From assembly GCA_021083345.1 (NCBI GenBank), contig JAJGRE010000001.1, forward strand, positions 1,240,001 through 1,304,000: DNA of 64,000 bases. Direction: 5' to 3'. Both the position numbers and the translations under genes were made by a program. The notes beneath the pieces were generated by a model. That model saw only the letters and a list, made by a program, of their open reading frames with translations, made no database searches and was not told the DNA's origin. Positions 17,450 through 26,273 of the stretch are shown here, one piece after another; the stretch's first letter is position 1; each line of letters starts with the position of its first letter. Source of the stretch: Calditrichales bacterium MX18-03 (GTDB lineage Bacteria > Bacillota > Clostridia > Lutisporales > Lutisporaceae).

Positions 17450-17492
17450 AAAAGCAGATGGATCCATCTTAAGGGATTGCCGTCTGCTTTTT
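17450..17492 (+). terminator. Terminator downstream of 6S RNA
   Basis: AAAAGCAGATGG and CCGTCTGCTTTT pair (one G-U) around an 18-base loop, ending in five T. It also separates 6S RNA from the convergent lacI-type gene. Confidence 0.7.
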
Positions 17493-17517
17493 GCTTTTCA
17501 GGCCAGCGGACCATGCA

Positions 17518-18540
17518 TCAGAGATGTGTTATCCCTGAAGATTGACGCAGCACAAGCCTTGTAGGTATCATGATATGCTTTTTATGGCCATCGGACCCTT
17601 CCAATTGGTCAATTAAGACTTCCCCCGCATGATAACCTAAGTCGAAAACAAAGATCTCCACTGAAGAAATTGGTGGATCCATGTACCGAGCCAGCGGGGT
17701 ATCATTAAACCCGATCACTGCAATATCCTCCGGGACTCTCATGCCGGCTTCCTTAATGCAGCGGACCGCGCCGAAGGCCATCAGGTCGTCTGCAGTTACA
17801 ACTGCGGTGGGTCTGTCGCTTGCCTGCAGCAGCTTTTCCATTGCTCTGCGGCCGCCATCCTCCAGCAGTTCGTCCACACCCAGATGTTCCTTCCGGAACA
17901 CCAGTCCGTTGGCATCCAATGCCTTCTTATAACCCTTGAACCGTTCACAAATGAAAACATAGGAAAATGCCCCGCCGATAAACCCAATCTTTGTGTGCCC
18001 CTGCCTTGCCAGATAATCCGCTGCAGCGTAGCCCGCTTCAACATTATCATTGTCCACCCAGCTTACATCCTCCATTTTGGCAGGTTTGCCCACCACTACA
18101 AAAGGAAAACGCTTCTTCTTAAGGCTTTCAATTGTCTTGTCCCCTACTCTGGAAGTCAGCAATATCAGGCCATCCACCCTTTTTTCATCTACCAGCCTCT
18201 GCGTTGCCTTGTATTCATCCTCCCCGCCGCCCCAGGTGGAAAGCAGTACATAATAGCCTCTCTTGAATGCACTGACCCCTATCCCCCGCATGACCTCGGT
18301 AAAAAACGGATTGACAAAAACCTGCTCCATCTCACTGGGCATCACTACCCCGATGGTCCTGGTACTGCGGTTGGCAAGACTGCGGGCTATGGCGTTGGGG
18401 TGATATTCCAGCTCAGCCATGACCATCAATACCTTTTCCTTTGTTTTTCCGCTGATTCTGGGATGGCCCGCAATGACCCTGGATACAGTGGATGGATCTA
18501 CCCCTGCCGCTTTGGCCACATCCTTTATCGTCACTGCCAT
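17518..18540 (-). CDS. LacI family transcriptional repressor
   Basis: 340 aa. The N-terminal helix-turn-helix and hinge read VTIKDVAKAAGVDPSTVSRV and then YHPNAIARSLANRSTRTIGVV. The periplasmic-binding-protein-like effector domain covers 60-335, with DGLILLTSR, TAVVTADDLMAFGAV and VIGFNDTPLARYMDPPISSV. Last gene of the apparent operon malQ - CPBP protease - this gene (50-nt gap). Two LacI-type palindromes sit on the malQ promoter and on the divergent glucan phosphorylase promoter, so it is the likely local repressor, with a maltodextrin-type inducer as an inference. GGAGG lies nine nt before the ATG. Confidence 0.93.
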   Translation of the reverse strand: MAVTIKDVAKAAGVDPSTVSRVIAGHPRISGKTKEKVLMVMAELEYHPNAIARSLANRSTRTIGVVMPSEMEQVFVNPFFTEVMRGIGVSAFKRGYYVLLSTWGGGEDEYKATQRLVDEKRVDGLILLTSRVGDKTIESLKKKRFPFVVVGKPAKMEDVSWVDNDNVEAGYAAADYLARQGHTKIGFIGGAFSYVFICERFKGYKKALDANGLVFRKEHLGVDELLEDGGRRAMEKLLQASDRPTAVVTADDLMAFGAVRCIKEAGMRVPEDIAVIGFNDTPLARYMDPPISSVEIFVFDLGYHAGEVLIDQLEGSDGHKKHIMIPTRLVLRQSSGITHL

Positions 18541-18589
18541 ATCGGTTTTCCTCCTTTGCAGATTGCATCAAATCAATGGCTAACTGTGT

Positions 18590-19522
18590 TCAGCGCCCTT
18601 CCTTACGAATGGCCCGATCGCTTATCTTGTTCCTGAAAAAATATAAAACGGCCAGAATCAACAGCTCAGCTGCTACGAAGACAGCCTCCATAGCCGATCC
18701 CCAGTTGACTCCCAGGAGACTGAGATCACCAGCGGTGCCGAATATGAAAAGTACTGCCCCCTTATACCCCTCATAGGCTTGAAGCCTGACAATATTCACC
18801 TGCAGCAGGTCGGTCACAAAGTGGTACCCTGCAGGCAGGAATATCGACCCGCTGAGTATATACAAATATCCCATTATAATACCGCCTAATGCAACGTCCA
18901 GCAGGTCCAGGGGCTTATTGTATACCAGCAAATGTGCAGCTGCAAAAATGATAGCACTGAGCAGAAGTGCTTTTCCTTCTTTCATACTCAACATCAACCT
19001 TTTTAGAATATATCCCCTGTAAACCACCTCTTCGCCGAACCCGACCAATAGGAAAGCCAGAACACCAAATAACACGGAGTCTGCCAGCTGTCCGACAGTA
19101 TATAGGCTGCTGCCGCTCTGCTGATACCATAGAACTCCCGAAAAAAATCCAAGGAGAATAACCAGGGCAATTTCACATACCGCTGCGATACTGCCTGCAC
19201 AGAACAATTTCAGACTGTTTGTTTTCCACTGCAGCCCCATTTGCTCCGGACTGTCCTTTTCTATATAGCGCCAGAAAAGCATCACCAGCAGGATTGCAAG
19301 CAGATTATACAGACAGCTTAGAAACAGTGCCTGGGGACTCTCTGCCATCCGGTTCCATAGCTCATCTGCAGATAACATCCCTATACGCGCTGCCAGATAA
19401 CCGGCATACACACCTGCTGAAATGACGGACCAGATGATCATGACCAGCCAGTCGATAAAAAATAGCAGCGCTATGTTGAACATGGCTCTTCCCACCGGCC
19501 TCCGGATCCTATCCGCATACAT
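18590..19522 (-). CDS. CPBP family intramembrane metalloprotease
   Basis: 310 aa membrane protein with about eight hydrophobic segments. The CPBP (Abi/Rce1-like) motifs are present: GFGEEVVYRGYIL (glutamates that bind metal), FAAAHLLVY (His) and HFVTDLL (His and Asp). Such enzymes cleave membrane peptides or prenylated/processed peptides; the substrate is unknown. It lies between malQ and the lacI-type gene, 33-40 nt from malQ and 50 nt from lacI, so it is probably in the same transcript, an unusual place for a protease. The ATG at 19522 is preferred, because the ATG at 19528 immediately abuts GGAGGA. Confidence 0.88.
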   Translation of the reverse strand: MYADRIRRPVGRAMFNIALLFFIDWLVMIIWSVISAGVYAGYLAARIGMLSADELWNRMAESPQALFLSCLYNLLAILLVMLFWRYIEKDSPEQMGLQWKTNSLKLFCAGSIAAVCEIALVILLGFFSGVLWYQQSGSSLYTVGQLADSVLFGVLAFLLVGFGEEVVYRGYILKRLMLSMKEGKALLLSAIIFAAAHLLVYNKPLDLLDVALGGIIMGYLYILSGSIFLPAGYHFVTDLLQVNIVRLQAYEGYKGAVLFIFGTAGDLSLLGVNWGSAMEAVFVAAELLILAVLYFFRNKISDRAIRKEGR

Positions 19523-19560
19523 ATCCATTCCTCCGCCACGTATAAATCGTTTTGCTGGTC

Positions 19561-21072
19561 TTAAGGCACATTCCGACCGCTTTCAATGGTCAGCGCCTTC
19601 AGCCTGTCTGCCAATTCCTCCGTCAGGCTGCCTTCCTCAAAGCGCCACGCCCAATTTCTTCCGCCCATGGTGTTGGGCGTGTTCATTCTGGCCTCACTTC
19701 CGAGGCATAATATGTCCTGAAGGGGAATGACGGCCGTATTGGCTTTGCTCTTGAAAGCAATCTCAATAAACATCCAGCAGATATGCTGCTCCGGTATATC
19801 GCCGCTCACGCCGAAATAAGACTTAAAGCTTTCGAAATCCTCCGGTTCAAACTCTCTTTTCTTCCTGTACCAGCCAAGGGTGGTATCATTGTCATGGGTG
19901 CCTGTATATACCACCGTGTTTTCCTCATAATTATGCGGCAGAAAACGTTCTTCCGCACCTCTCCCAAAGGTAAACTGAAGGATTTTCATCCCCGGAAATT
20001 TAAAAGCCTCCTTCAGCTCCTCCACCTCCCTGGTGATGAAGCCCAAATCCTCAGCGATGATGGGCAAACGGTCCATGTTCCGGCCAATTGCCTCAAACAG
20101 CTGCCGGCCAGGTGCTTTCACCCATTTTCCCTTGACCGCGGTGGTTTCCCCTCCCGGTATTTCCCAATAGCTTTCAAACCCTCTGAAGTGATCGATACGA
20201 GCGATGTCAACCACCGATAACAGCATTTGCAGCCGATCCTGCCACCATTTGAAGCTATCCTTCTCCATTGCCTCCCATCGGTAGTGCGGATTTCCCCAGT
20301 ACTGACCGGTCTCACTGAAATAGTCAGGGGGCACCCCGGCTGTTTTGGCCGGGTTTCCGGCTTCGTCCAGTTCGAACAATTCAGGCCTTGACCAAGCATC
20401 GCTGCTGTCATAGGATATGAAAATCGGCAGATCGCCGATAATCCGTATATGCTTTTTGTTGGCGTAAGTTTTCAATTCCAACCACTGTTCAAAGAAGGTA
20501 TATTGCAAAAACATATGGTAACCGATGCCATCTTCCAAAAGACTTCGGTAACGTTCAATTGCAGCACGTTCTCTGAAGGCAATCGCTTTATCCCAGTAAT
20601 TCCAGGCCGCCCCTCCGAAATAATCCTTCAGTGCCATAAAAAAAGCGAATTCTTCCAGCCAAAATCTGTTCTGCACCTCAAAAAGAAGGTAGCTGTCCGG
20701 CAAAGCTCTTGAACGAAACCGCTCAAAAGCTTTCTTGAAAAGCTTTTCCTTAAAGGGCTTGACATGGTGGAAATCCACCATGGATTCGCTGAAATTGATA
20801 GGCCGTGCTATGTCTGTCTCCTCTATGAGCCCTTGGGCCATCAGCTTTTCTATGCTGATCAGATAAACATTGCCGGCAAAAGCAGAAAAGCATTGATACG
20901 GCGACTCTCCATACCCTACAGGACCCAAAGGCAGGATCTGCCAGAGCCTCTGATCGCTTCTTTCCAAAAAATCGACGAAACGGTAAGCACCGCTTCCCAA
21001 TTCACCGATGCCATACTCTGAAGGCAGCGACGTCGGGTGCAGCAGAATGCCGCTCTCCCTCACAAAAACCAT
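19561..21072 (-). CDS. malQ: 4-alpha-glucanotransferase (amylomaltase, GH77)
   Basis: 503 aa, full length for the family. It transfers alpha-1,4-glucan segments between maltodextrins in the cytoplasm. Family signatures are SGILLHPTSLPSEYGIGELG at the N-terminus, GDLPIFISYDSSDAWSRPELF, VDIARIDHFRGFESYWEIP (nucleophile Asp in RIDHFRG), IAEDLGFITREVEEL (acid/base Glu in AEDLG) and YTGTHDNDTTLGWY. First gene of the operon with the CPBP protease and lacI. The promoter and an operator lie directly upstream, so expression is expected to respond to maltodextrin through the local repressor. Confidence 0.96.
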   Translation of the reverse strand: MVFVRESGILLHPTSLPSEYGIGELGSGAYRFVDFLERSDQRLWQILPLGPVGYGESPYQCFSAFAGNVYLISIEKLMAQGLIEETDIARPINFSESMVDFHHVKPFKEKLFKKAFERFRSRALPDSYLLFEVQNRFWLEEFAFFMALKDYFGGAAWNYWDKAIAFRERAAIERYRSLLEDGIGYHMFLQYTFFEQWLELKTYANKKHIRIIGDLPIFISYDSSDAWSRPELFELDEAGNPAKTAGVPPDYFSETGQYWGNPHYRWEAMEKDSFKWWQDRLQMLLSVVDIARIDHFRGFESYWEIPGGETTAVKGKWVKAPGRQLFEAIGRNMDRLPIIAEDLGFITREVEELKEAFKFPGMKILQFTFGRGAEERFLPHNYEENTVVYTGTHDNDTTLGWYRKKREFEPEDFESFKSYFGVSGDIPEQHICWMFIEIAFKSKANTAVIPLQDILCLGSEARMNTPNTMGGRNWAWRFEEGSLTEELADRLKALTIESGRNVP

Positions 21073-21090
21073 CCTAACACCCCGTGCACC

Positions 21091-21118
21091 AGATTAATGC
21101 AATCGCTTGCATTAATCT
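21091..21118. promoter_or_regulatory. LacI-type operator at the malQ start
   Basis: A 28-bp near-perfect palindrome: AGATTAATGCAA, four central bases, TTGCATTAATCT. It overlaps the predicted malQ transcription start and lies 19 bp before the coding region. Its TGCAA/TTGCA core matches the second palindrome at 21229-21244. Confidence 0.85.
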
Positions 21119-21119
21119 C

Positions 21120-21148
21120 ATGGTATATCAACCTTCTTTAATTGTCAA
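21120..21148 (-). promoter_or_regulatory. malQ operon promoter
   Basis: On the minus strand TTGACA (21148-21143), 17 bp, TACCAT (21125-21120). The predicted start near 21113 falls inside the operator palindrome, the usual arrangement for repression. Confidence 0.7.
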
Positions 21149-21228
21149 TATCACTCAATTCATTTCAAGTGCCCTCTTGATTCAACGTCTTTACAGCTGA
21201 ATAAAATAAAAGTCCACGCCCTTTGTTA

Positions 21229-21244
21229 GTGCAATCGATTGTAC
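21229..21244. promoter_or_regulatory. LacI-type operator at the short phosphorylase promoter
   Basis: GTGCAATCGATTGTAC is a 16-bp palindrome with one mismatched pair. It shares the GCAATCG half-site with the malQ operator and overlaps the -35 box of the phosphorylase promoter. Confidence 0.82.
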
Positions 21245-21267
21245 TTTTCGCCCGAATGGGTTATAAT
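21239..21267 (+). promoter_or_regulatory. Short glucan phosphorylase promoter
   Basis: TTGTAC (21239-21244), 17 bp, TATAAT (21262-21267). The -35 box is inside the operator, so repressor binding would block polymerase. Confidence 0.75.
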
Positions 21268-21361
21268 AGGTAGTAAATCTAAGGCAATGAATAAATCCGC
21301 ATAGCCGTTGTATAATAGGTCTTAGATTATCAAAATGGGACATTCATTAGGGAGGTATTTG

Positions 21362-22963
21362 ATGTATCCGAAAGTCGCTTACTTCTGCATGGAATATGGT
21401 ATGGACACCGCATTCAAGATGTATGCCGGGGGCCTTGGCATCCTGGCCGGCGATTACTTGAAGGGTGCGCGGGACCTGTCGCTGCCCATGGTGGGCATCG
21501 GCATCAAATGGAAGCAGGGCTACACCGATCAGCTGGTCGGCAAGGATGGAAAGCCCTATGACGCCTATCACAACTATCAGTATGACTGCCTGGAGGACAC
21601 CGGTGTCTGCGTGACGGTAAAAATCCGTCAGCGGGACGTACGCTGCAAGGTATGGAAGGTGGAAGCCTTCGGCAATGTCCCTCTCTATCTCCTGGATACC
21701 GATTTGCCCGAAAACGAGGATGCCTGGATCACCGGGCAGCTGTACGGCTGGTTCGGCGAGGAGAGGATCGCACAGGAAATGGTGCTGGGGATTGGCGGTG
21801 TCAGGGTGCTGAGAGCTTTGGGAATCGATGTGGATGTCTACCACTTCAACGAAGGCCATGCCGTTCTGGCTGCACTGGAGCTGATCCGGGAGAAAATGGA
21901 CTCCGGCCTTAACTTTGAAAATGCTGTGGAGACCACAAAGCAGGAGGTTGTATTCACAACACACACGCCTGTACTGCAGGGAAATGAGTCCCACTATCTG
22001 GACAGACTGGCCTATATGGGTGCTTATAACGGCTTGTCCCATGAGCAAATGATCCATATCGGAGGCGCTCCTTTTAATATGACCGTAGCGGCACTGCGTT
22101 TGAGCAAAAAAGCCAACGCTGTGGCACAGCTTCACGCAGAGACTGCCAATTGCATGTGGCAGCATGTGGATTACAACAAGCCAATTATCGGCATAACCAA
22201 TGCCATCCATGTGCCGACATGGGTGGACCCTGAGATTCTATCTGCGGTAGACCGTGAAGGTGACCTTTGGCAGGTGCACATGCAGAACAAAAGAAGCCTT
22301 TTGGACTTTATCAAGCGGCGCAATGGCGTGGAGTTGGACCCTGACGTCCTGCTCATCGGCTTTTCACGGCGGGCTGCCCCTTATAAGCGCAGCAACTTCA
22401 TCTTCAGTGATGAAAACATCATCGCTCCCCTTTTGGAAGGCCGAAAGCTTCAGATCGTCTTTTCCGGCAAGGCGCATCCCTTGGATGACACCGGCAAAAG
22501 CATCGTAGAAAACCTGGTCGGAATGTCCAGGCGCTATCCCAATGCAGTGGTTTTCCTGGAAAACTACGATATGGAGATCGGAAGAATGCTGACACGGGGC
22601 TCCGACATCTGGCTGAATAATCCCAGGCGGCCCCTGGAGGCCAGCGGCACCTCCGGCATGAAGGCGGCCATGAACGGCGTCCTGAATTTCAGCGTGCTGG
22701 ACGGCTGGTGGCCGGAAGCCTGCAGGCACGGCGTCAACGGCTGGCAGATCGGCGGCGGCTTTGAAAGCTGCGACGTCTGCGAGCAGGACTGCCATGACCT
22801 GAAGTCGCTTTATCAGGTCCTGCTGGAGGAAATCCTGCCAACTTATTATGAACGGCGGGATCGGTGGGTCGATATGATGAAAAACAGCATCCACTCCACC
22901 CGCAAGCAATTTGCGATGGAACGCATGCTGTCTGAATACTACGAACTTCTATATAAGGCTTAA
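21362..22963 (+). CDS. Alpha-glucan phosphorylase, short form (GT35)
   Basis: 533 aa, the short bacterial/archaeal type that lacks much of the N-terminal dimerisation region of classical glycogen phosphorylase. It releases glucose-1-phosphate from alpha-1,4-glucans or maltodextrin using pyridoxal phosphate. The N-terminus reads PKVAYFCMEYGMDTAFKMYAGGLG; the PLP lysine is in EASGTSGMKAAMNGVLNF; GFSRRAAPYKR and FTTHTP-type segments are also present. ATG 21362 is chosen because GGGAGG lies six nt before it; the ATG at 21335 has no site. Divergent from malQ and sharing its operator type, it is probably the maltodextrin phosphorylase of the module, distinct from the long GlgP at 44406-46838. Confidence 0.93.
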   Translation: MYPKVAYFCMEYGMDTAFKMYAGGLGILAGDYLKGARDLSLPMVGIGIKWKQGYTDQLVGKDGKPYDAYHNYQYDCLEDTGVCVTVKIRQRDVRCKVWKVEAFGNVPLYLLDTDLPENEDAWITGQLYGWFGEERIAQEMVLGIGGVRVLRALGIDVDVYHFNEGHAVLAALELIREKMDSGLNFENAVETTKQEVVFTTHTPVLQGNESHYLDRLAYMGAYNGLSHEQMIHIGGAPFNMTVAALRLSKKANAVAQLHAETANCMWQHVDYNKPIIGITNAIHVPTWVDPEILSAVDREGDLWQVHMQNKRSLLDFIKRRNGVELDPDVLLIGFSRRAAPYKRSNFIFSDENIIAPLLEGRKLQIVFSGKAHPLDDTGKSIVENLVGMSRRYPNAVVFLENYDMEIGRMLTRGSDIWLNNPRRPLEASGTSGMKAAMNGVLNFSVLDGWWPEACRHGVNGWQIGGGFESCDVCEQDCHDLKSLYQVLLEEILPTYYERRDRWVDMMKNSIHSTRKQFAMERMLSEYYELLYKA

Positions 22964-23003
22964 GTTAAAAGAAGCGCGACATGTGTCACGCTTCTTTTAA
23001 CTT
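22962..23003. terminator. Bidirectional terminator
   Basis: AAGTTAAAAGAAGCG pairs with CGCTTCTTTTAACTT, with further GAC/GTC pairing toward the loop. It overlaps the stop codons of the convergent phosphorylase and HD genes and gives a T-rich 3' arm in both directions. Confidence 0.85.
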
Positions 23004-23565
23004 ATAATCCCAAATCCTCTGCTATCTCGTTCATCGCTTTTAGTGACAGCTCGGCGAACTCCGGGAAGGAGATGCCCAGCTTTTCGATGGACCGCATGGC
23101 GTTCCGGTCGGCTCCTGCAGCGAACCTGACTTCCTCCATCCGCTTGGTGATGGACTTGACTTTGACGCTGGAAATCTTCTTATCGGGATATACCAGCGTA
23201 ATGGCTGTAATAAAGCCGGTAATGGGATCAGCGGCATAGATGGCCCTATCCATCTTGCTTTCGATTTTTACGCCGGATTCCTCGTTATGCGCACAAATTG
23301 CGTGATACATTTCCTCCGTTCCAAAGCGCTCTTCCTTTAAGTCTGCTACAGCTGTTTTCCCATGCAGCTCCGGATGATTCCGGTAGTCCACCTTATCTGC
23401 ATCCAGATCGTGCAGCAACCCGGTCATGGCCCACAACTCCTCCTTCTCCGGCTCCAGCTTCCGGGCCAGCGCCCGCATCACGCTTTCAACTGCATAGGAA
23501 TGCTTGATCAGATGTTCGGTTTCCAGATACTTGTGAAGCAATCCCATTGCTATGTCCCTATCCAT
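23002..23565 (-). CDS. HD domain phosphohydrolase
   Basis: 187 aa HDIG-type protein. His/Asp ligands are in HLIKHSYAVESVM, TGLLHDLDADK (HD pair), NHPELHGK and ICAHNEESG. Such small HD proteins hydrolyse nucleotides or other phosphomonoesters; the substrate is not predictable. The ATG at 23565 has AAGGAGG at six to seven nt; the ATG at 23571 is too close to it. It ends in the bidirectional terminator and lies 31 nt downstream of the fRMsr gene, so the two are probably cotranscribed. Confidence 0.85.
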   Translation of the reverse strand: MDRDIAMGLLHKYLETEHLIKHSYAVESVMRALARKLEPEKEELWAMTGLLHDLDADKVDYRNHPELHGKTAVADLKEERFGTEEMYHAICAHNEESGVKIESKMDRAIYAADPITGFITAITLVYPDKKISSVKVKSITKRMEEVRFAAGADRNAMRSIEKLGISFPEFAELSLKAMNEIAEDLGL

Positions 23566-23596
23566 GTCCATTCCTCCTTCTTATGTCACTTTTTGA

Positions 23597-24097
23597 TCAG
23601 TGAATCTGATTCCATTCAATATATTTGTTCAGCTTATCCACAAAACGCTGAAGATACTCAGCATCCTTTTCGTCAAAGCGCTCCTTTACCGGACTGTCGA
23701 TATCCAATACCCCATAAACCGCATCATTTTTTATAATCGGTACGACGATCTCAGAATTCGAAGCGCAATCACAGGCTATATGCCCAGGAAACTGATGCAC
23801 ATCGGGTACAAGCTGTGTTTCACGCGCCATGGCGGCAGTTCCGCATACGCCTTTCCCTAGTTTGATCCTTGGGCAGGCCGTTTTGCCTTGAAAAGGACCC
23901 AGTACCAGCTCTCCGCCTTTCATCAGGTAGAAACCCGCCCAGTTGATGGTCTCCAGGTTCTGATACAGCAGCGCTGCTGCATTCGAAAGATTAGCCAGCC
24001 AGTCCGTTTCAGTGCAGAGCAGTCCTTCCAGTCTGACCAGCATGATCTTATAGAACTTTTCCTTATCCTCCGAGGGGATCCGGCTATTGTCATTCAT
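23597..24097 (-). CDS. msrC: Free methionine-(R)-sulfoxide reductase (GAF domain)
   Basis: 166 aa GAF-fold enzyme that reduces free L-methionine-(R)-sulfoxide, a cytoplasmic oxidative-stress repair. Motifs of the fRMsr (YebR/YtsP) group are NWAGFYLMKGGELVLGPFQG, IKLGKGVCGTAAMARETQ and FPGHIACDCASNSEIVVP; the catalytic cysteines are in GVCG and ACDC. The ATG at 24097 is preferred because the one at 24106 directly abuts GGAGG. First gene of a two-gene unit with the HD protein. Confidence 0.92.
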   Translation of the reverse strand: MNDNSRIPSEDKEKFYKIMLVRLEGLLCTETDWLANLSNAAALLYQNLETINWAGFYLMKGGELVLGPFQGKTACPRIKLGKGVCGTAAMARETQLVPDVHQFPGHIACDCASNSEIVVPIIKNDAVYGVLDIDSPVKERFDEKDAEYLQRFVDKLNKYIEWNQIH

Positions 24098-24280
24098 TCC
24101 CTTCATCCTCCGTTCTAATGTACGTACCCTATTTTACCCAGGAATACACTCATTATTATAATGGAACATGCATGGAATGTAAATTCACAGGTGAAAAGAT
24201 GTGGCTGATGATAACGAACTTTGACATCCTATCGCGCCTGTGCTATGTTAAATCTCAGAGCATGCTTAATTTGAGGGTTT

Positions 24281-24898
24281 ATGAAAAAGCTGAGCAGGGA
24301 ATTCTATTTGCAGGACACGCTGGCGGTGGCAAAAGCGCTTCTGGGAAAACACCTGGTTCACGAAACGCCACAGGGGCGGTTGGTGGGAAGGATCGTCGAA
24401 ACCGAAGCTTACATCGGACCGGAGGATAAGGGCTGTCACTCATACGGCGGCAAAAGGACAAAAAAAAATGAGGTCATGTACCATATCGGCGGTACTGCCT
24501 ATATTTACCTGATTTATGGGATGTACTGCTGCTTCAATGTGGTCACGGAAGACGAAGGCAAAGCCTCAGCCGTGCTGATCCGGGCCCTGGAACCGGTCGA
24601 GGGCCTGGATGTCCTGTCGTCCAACCGCTTCGGCGTACCTTACGGCGGGCTGACAGGCCGGCAGCAGTACAGCCTGACCAATGGTCCGGGCAAGCTGTGC
24701 ATTGCAATGGATCTTGGAAGGGAAGACAACGGCACAGATCTTTGCGGCTGCCGGATCTATATAACGGAGCCGGAGCTGACGCGATCCTTTGAGATAGTAG
24801 AGACCGCCCGCATTAATATCGATTATGCCGAAGAGTACAAGGATATGCCTTGGCGTTTCTACATCAAGGACAGCAGCCACGTATCAGTAAAAGATTGA
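24281..24898 (+). CDS. 3-methyladenine DNA glycosylase (AAG/MPG family)
   Basis: 205 aa, full length for the alkyladenine glycosylase family that excises alkylated purines in base excision repair. Clear signatures: LLGKHLVHETPQGRLVGRIV, ETEAYIGPEDKGCHSYGG with the catalytic Glu, GTAYIYLIYGMYCCFNVVTE and LTNGPGKLCIAMDL. A GAGGG site lies three nt before the ATG, rather close. It is monocistronic and ends five bases before the first of two long palindromic repeats. Confidence 0.95.
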   Translation: MKKLSREFYLQDTLAVAKALLGKHLVHETPQGRLVGRIVETEAYIGPEDKGCHSYGGKRTKKNEVMYHIGGTAYIYLIYGMYCCFNVVTEDEGKASAVLIRALEPVEGLDVLSSNRFGVPYGGLTGRQQYSLTNGPGKLCIAMDLGREDNGTDLCGCRIYITEPELTRSFEIVETARINIDYAEEYKDMPWRFYIKDSSHVSVKD

Positions 24899-24903
24899 AA
24901 AAG

Positions 24904-24959
24904 GGGACGGTTCTTGAATTGAATGGTGCAGCTGCACCATTCAATTCAAGAACCGTCCC
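24904..24959. repeat. Perfect 56-bp palindrome, REP-like copy A
   Basis: Two perfect 28-bp arms beginning GGGACGGTTCTTGAATTGAA with no loop. Preceded by AAAAAGG and followed by TGATTTA. It lies in the 3' space between convergent genes and may also act as a terminator. Copy B is at 26274-26331 in the same orientation. Confidence 0.9.
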
Positions 24960-24977
24960 TGATTTACTTTAAATTAT

Positions 24978-26087
24978 TTATTTAACGCCAGCTTTAATAA
25001 TACTATCAGCCAGTTTCAGATATTTGCCTACATCAACGGAGCAGCTTGTGATGGCGTCAGCTTTTACGACTTCGGATCTTGCTGCACCTTTAAGCTTTGC
25101 TGTATCAATTGCACCATTTGTTGCGCTTACTGTATAAGCCGCATACTTACCACCAAGCATCTTATTGAAGTCAAGAACAGATGGGTGCGTTGCATCTCTC
25201 TGGCAAGTTGGGAATTGGTTTATATCAAAACCAGCTTTTTTGTACTCAGCAATCAAAGTTGACATCTGCTTATCCCAAGCAAAAATCGTGTCTGCCGGTC
25301 TGTCATCAGAAGGTTTTACCATAACATACTGTTTTGCTTTTGAATAAGCAACCTTGCCCCAGTTTCCCTGTCCGCCTGAAGAAAGAATACCGGGCTTCAT
25401 GAAGTAAGCGGGACCCATAACATCGATATAAACATCATGCGGTTTGGCATCTTTGAAAGTAACAGCAACCTTCATCATGTCGCCGCTTGTAGCAGCTTCA
25501 CTGTACTTACCGTAGTTGGTAACGGTTTGCGGCTTGAGGTTGCTCGGAAGCTTCTGGCTGCCGATCCAAACATCGCCCTTAATTACAACGTTATTAAACT
25601 TCGCAGAATCATATTCTTCCTGTGTGCCAAAGCCCAACTGGCCTGTGATGGTGCAGTATTCGAGAGTAAAGCCCTTAGCCCGTACTCTTACGTTGCCGTC
25701 AAGGGTTCCATAAGAAAGCTTTGCGTTTTCAGCATTTACTACCAATGTAGGAACCTTTAATGTAAATAACTGTTCGCCGCCGATATTGGGTGAGGAGTGA
25801 TAGTACAAACCGAGTTTTCTTCCCGGTACTGTGCCACCTTCTTTTCTAATGTCACCTGACCAAACAAGCTCATTTGCAACAGTAACATCGCTGCCAAGTG
25901 TTGTAATCCAAGTTCCATTTGCTCCTAAAGAGTTCTGTAATTCTTGTTCTGTTGTAAGCATTACAGAGGCACTAGCTACAACATCAGGATAAATACCAGG
26001 TGTTTTTGCTTCTTCAGCCAATGCAGTCATGCCAAAGGTAGACAGAACCAAGGTTGTAACCACAAGCAACGCAATCAGTTTTTTCAT
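24978..26087 (-). CDS. Secreted protein of unknown family
   Basis: 369 aa starting MKKLIALLVVTTLVLSTFGM, a typical signal peptide with probable cleavage after TALA. The start at 26087 has GGGAGGG upstream. The mature part (~27-369) has a central stretch rich in short alternating beta-strand segments (TLVVNAENAKLSYGTLDGNV, GFTLEYCTITGQLGFG, FNNVVIKGDVWIG) that suggests a beta-helix or beta-roll, then a mixed alpha/beta end. No catalytic motif is recognised. The gene is AT-richer than its neighbours and is bounded by the two long palindromes. Function unknown; export and its isolation suggest an accessory gene. Confidence 0.8.
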   Translation of the reverse strand: MKKLIALLVVTTLVLSTFGMTALAEEAKTPGIYPDVVASASVMLTTEQELQNSLGANGTWITTLGSDVTVANELVWSGDIRKEGGTVPGRKLGLYYHSSPNIGGEQLFTLKVPTLVVNAENAKLSYGTLDGNVRVRAKGFTLEYCTITGQLGFGTQEEYDSAKFNNVVIKGDVWIGSQKLPSNLKPQTVTNYGKYSEAATSGDMMKVAVTFKDAKPHDVYIDVMGPAYFMKPGILSSGGQGNWGKVAYSKAKQYVMVKPSDDRPADTIFAWDKQMSTLIAEYKKAGFDINQFPTCQRDATHPSVLDFNKMLGGKYAAYTVSATNGAIDTAKLKGAARSEVVKADAITSCSVDVGKYLKLADSIIKAGVK

Positions 26088-26273
26088 AAGCACCCTCCCA
26101 AAATAATAAATTTGTCTCACTAATTATTATCTTATGCTAATGTTAATTACATGTCAATCCATATTATGGACTACTTTGTGAATTTTATAATGAGAATATC
26201 GTATTAGCAGCTTTTTTCATTAGCTTTCTCAACTAGGATGTTTTGTTTGTAGAGTAGGGGGAATGAAAAAAAA

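Noticed and set aside
24904-24959. Operator or tRNA-like structure
   Set aside because: Perfect 28-bp arms, a second copy 1.4 kb away and a location in the 3' space of convergent genes fit a repeat element better.
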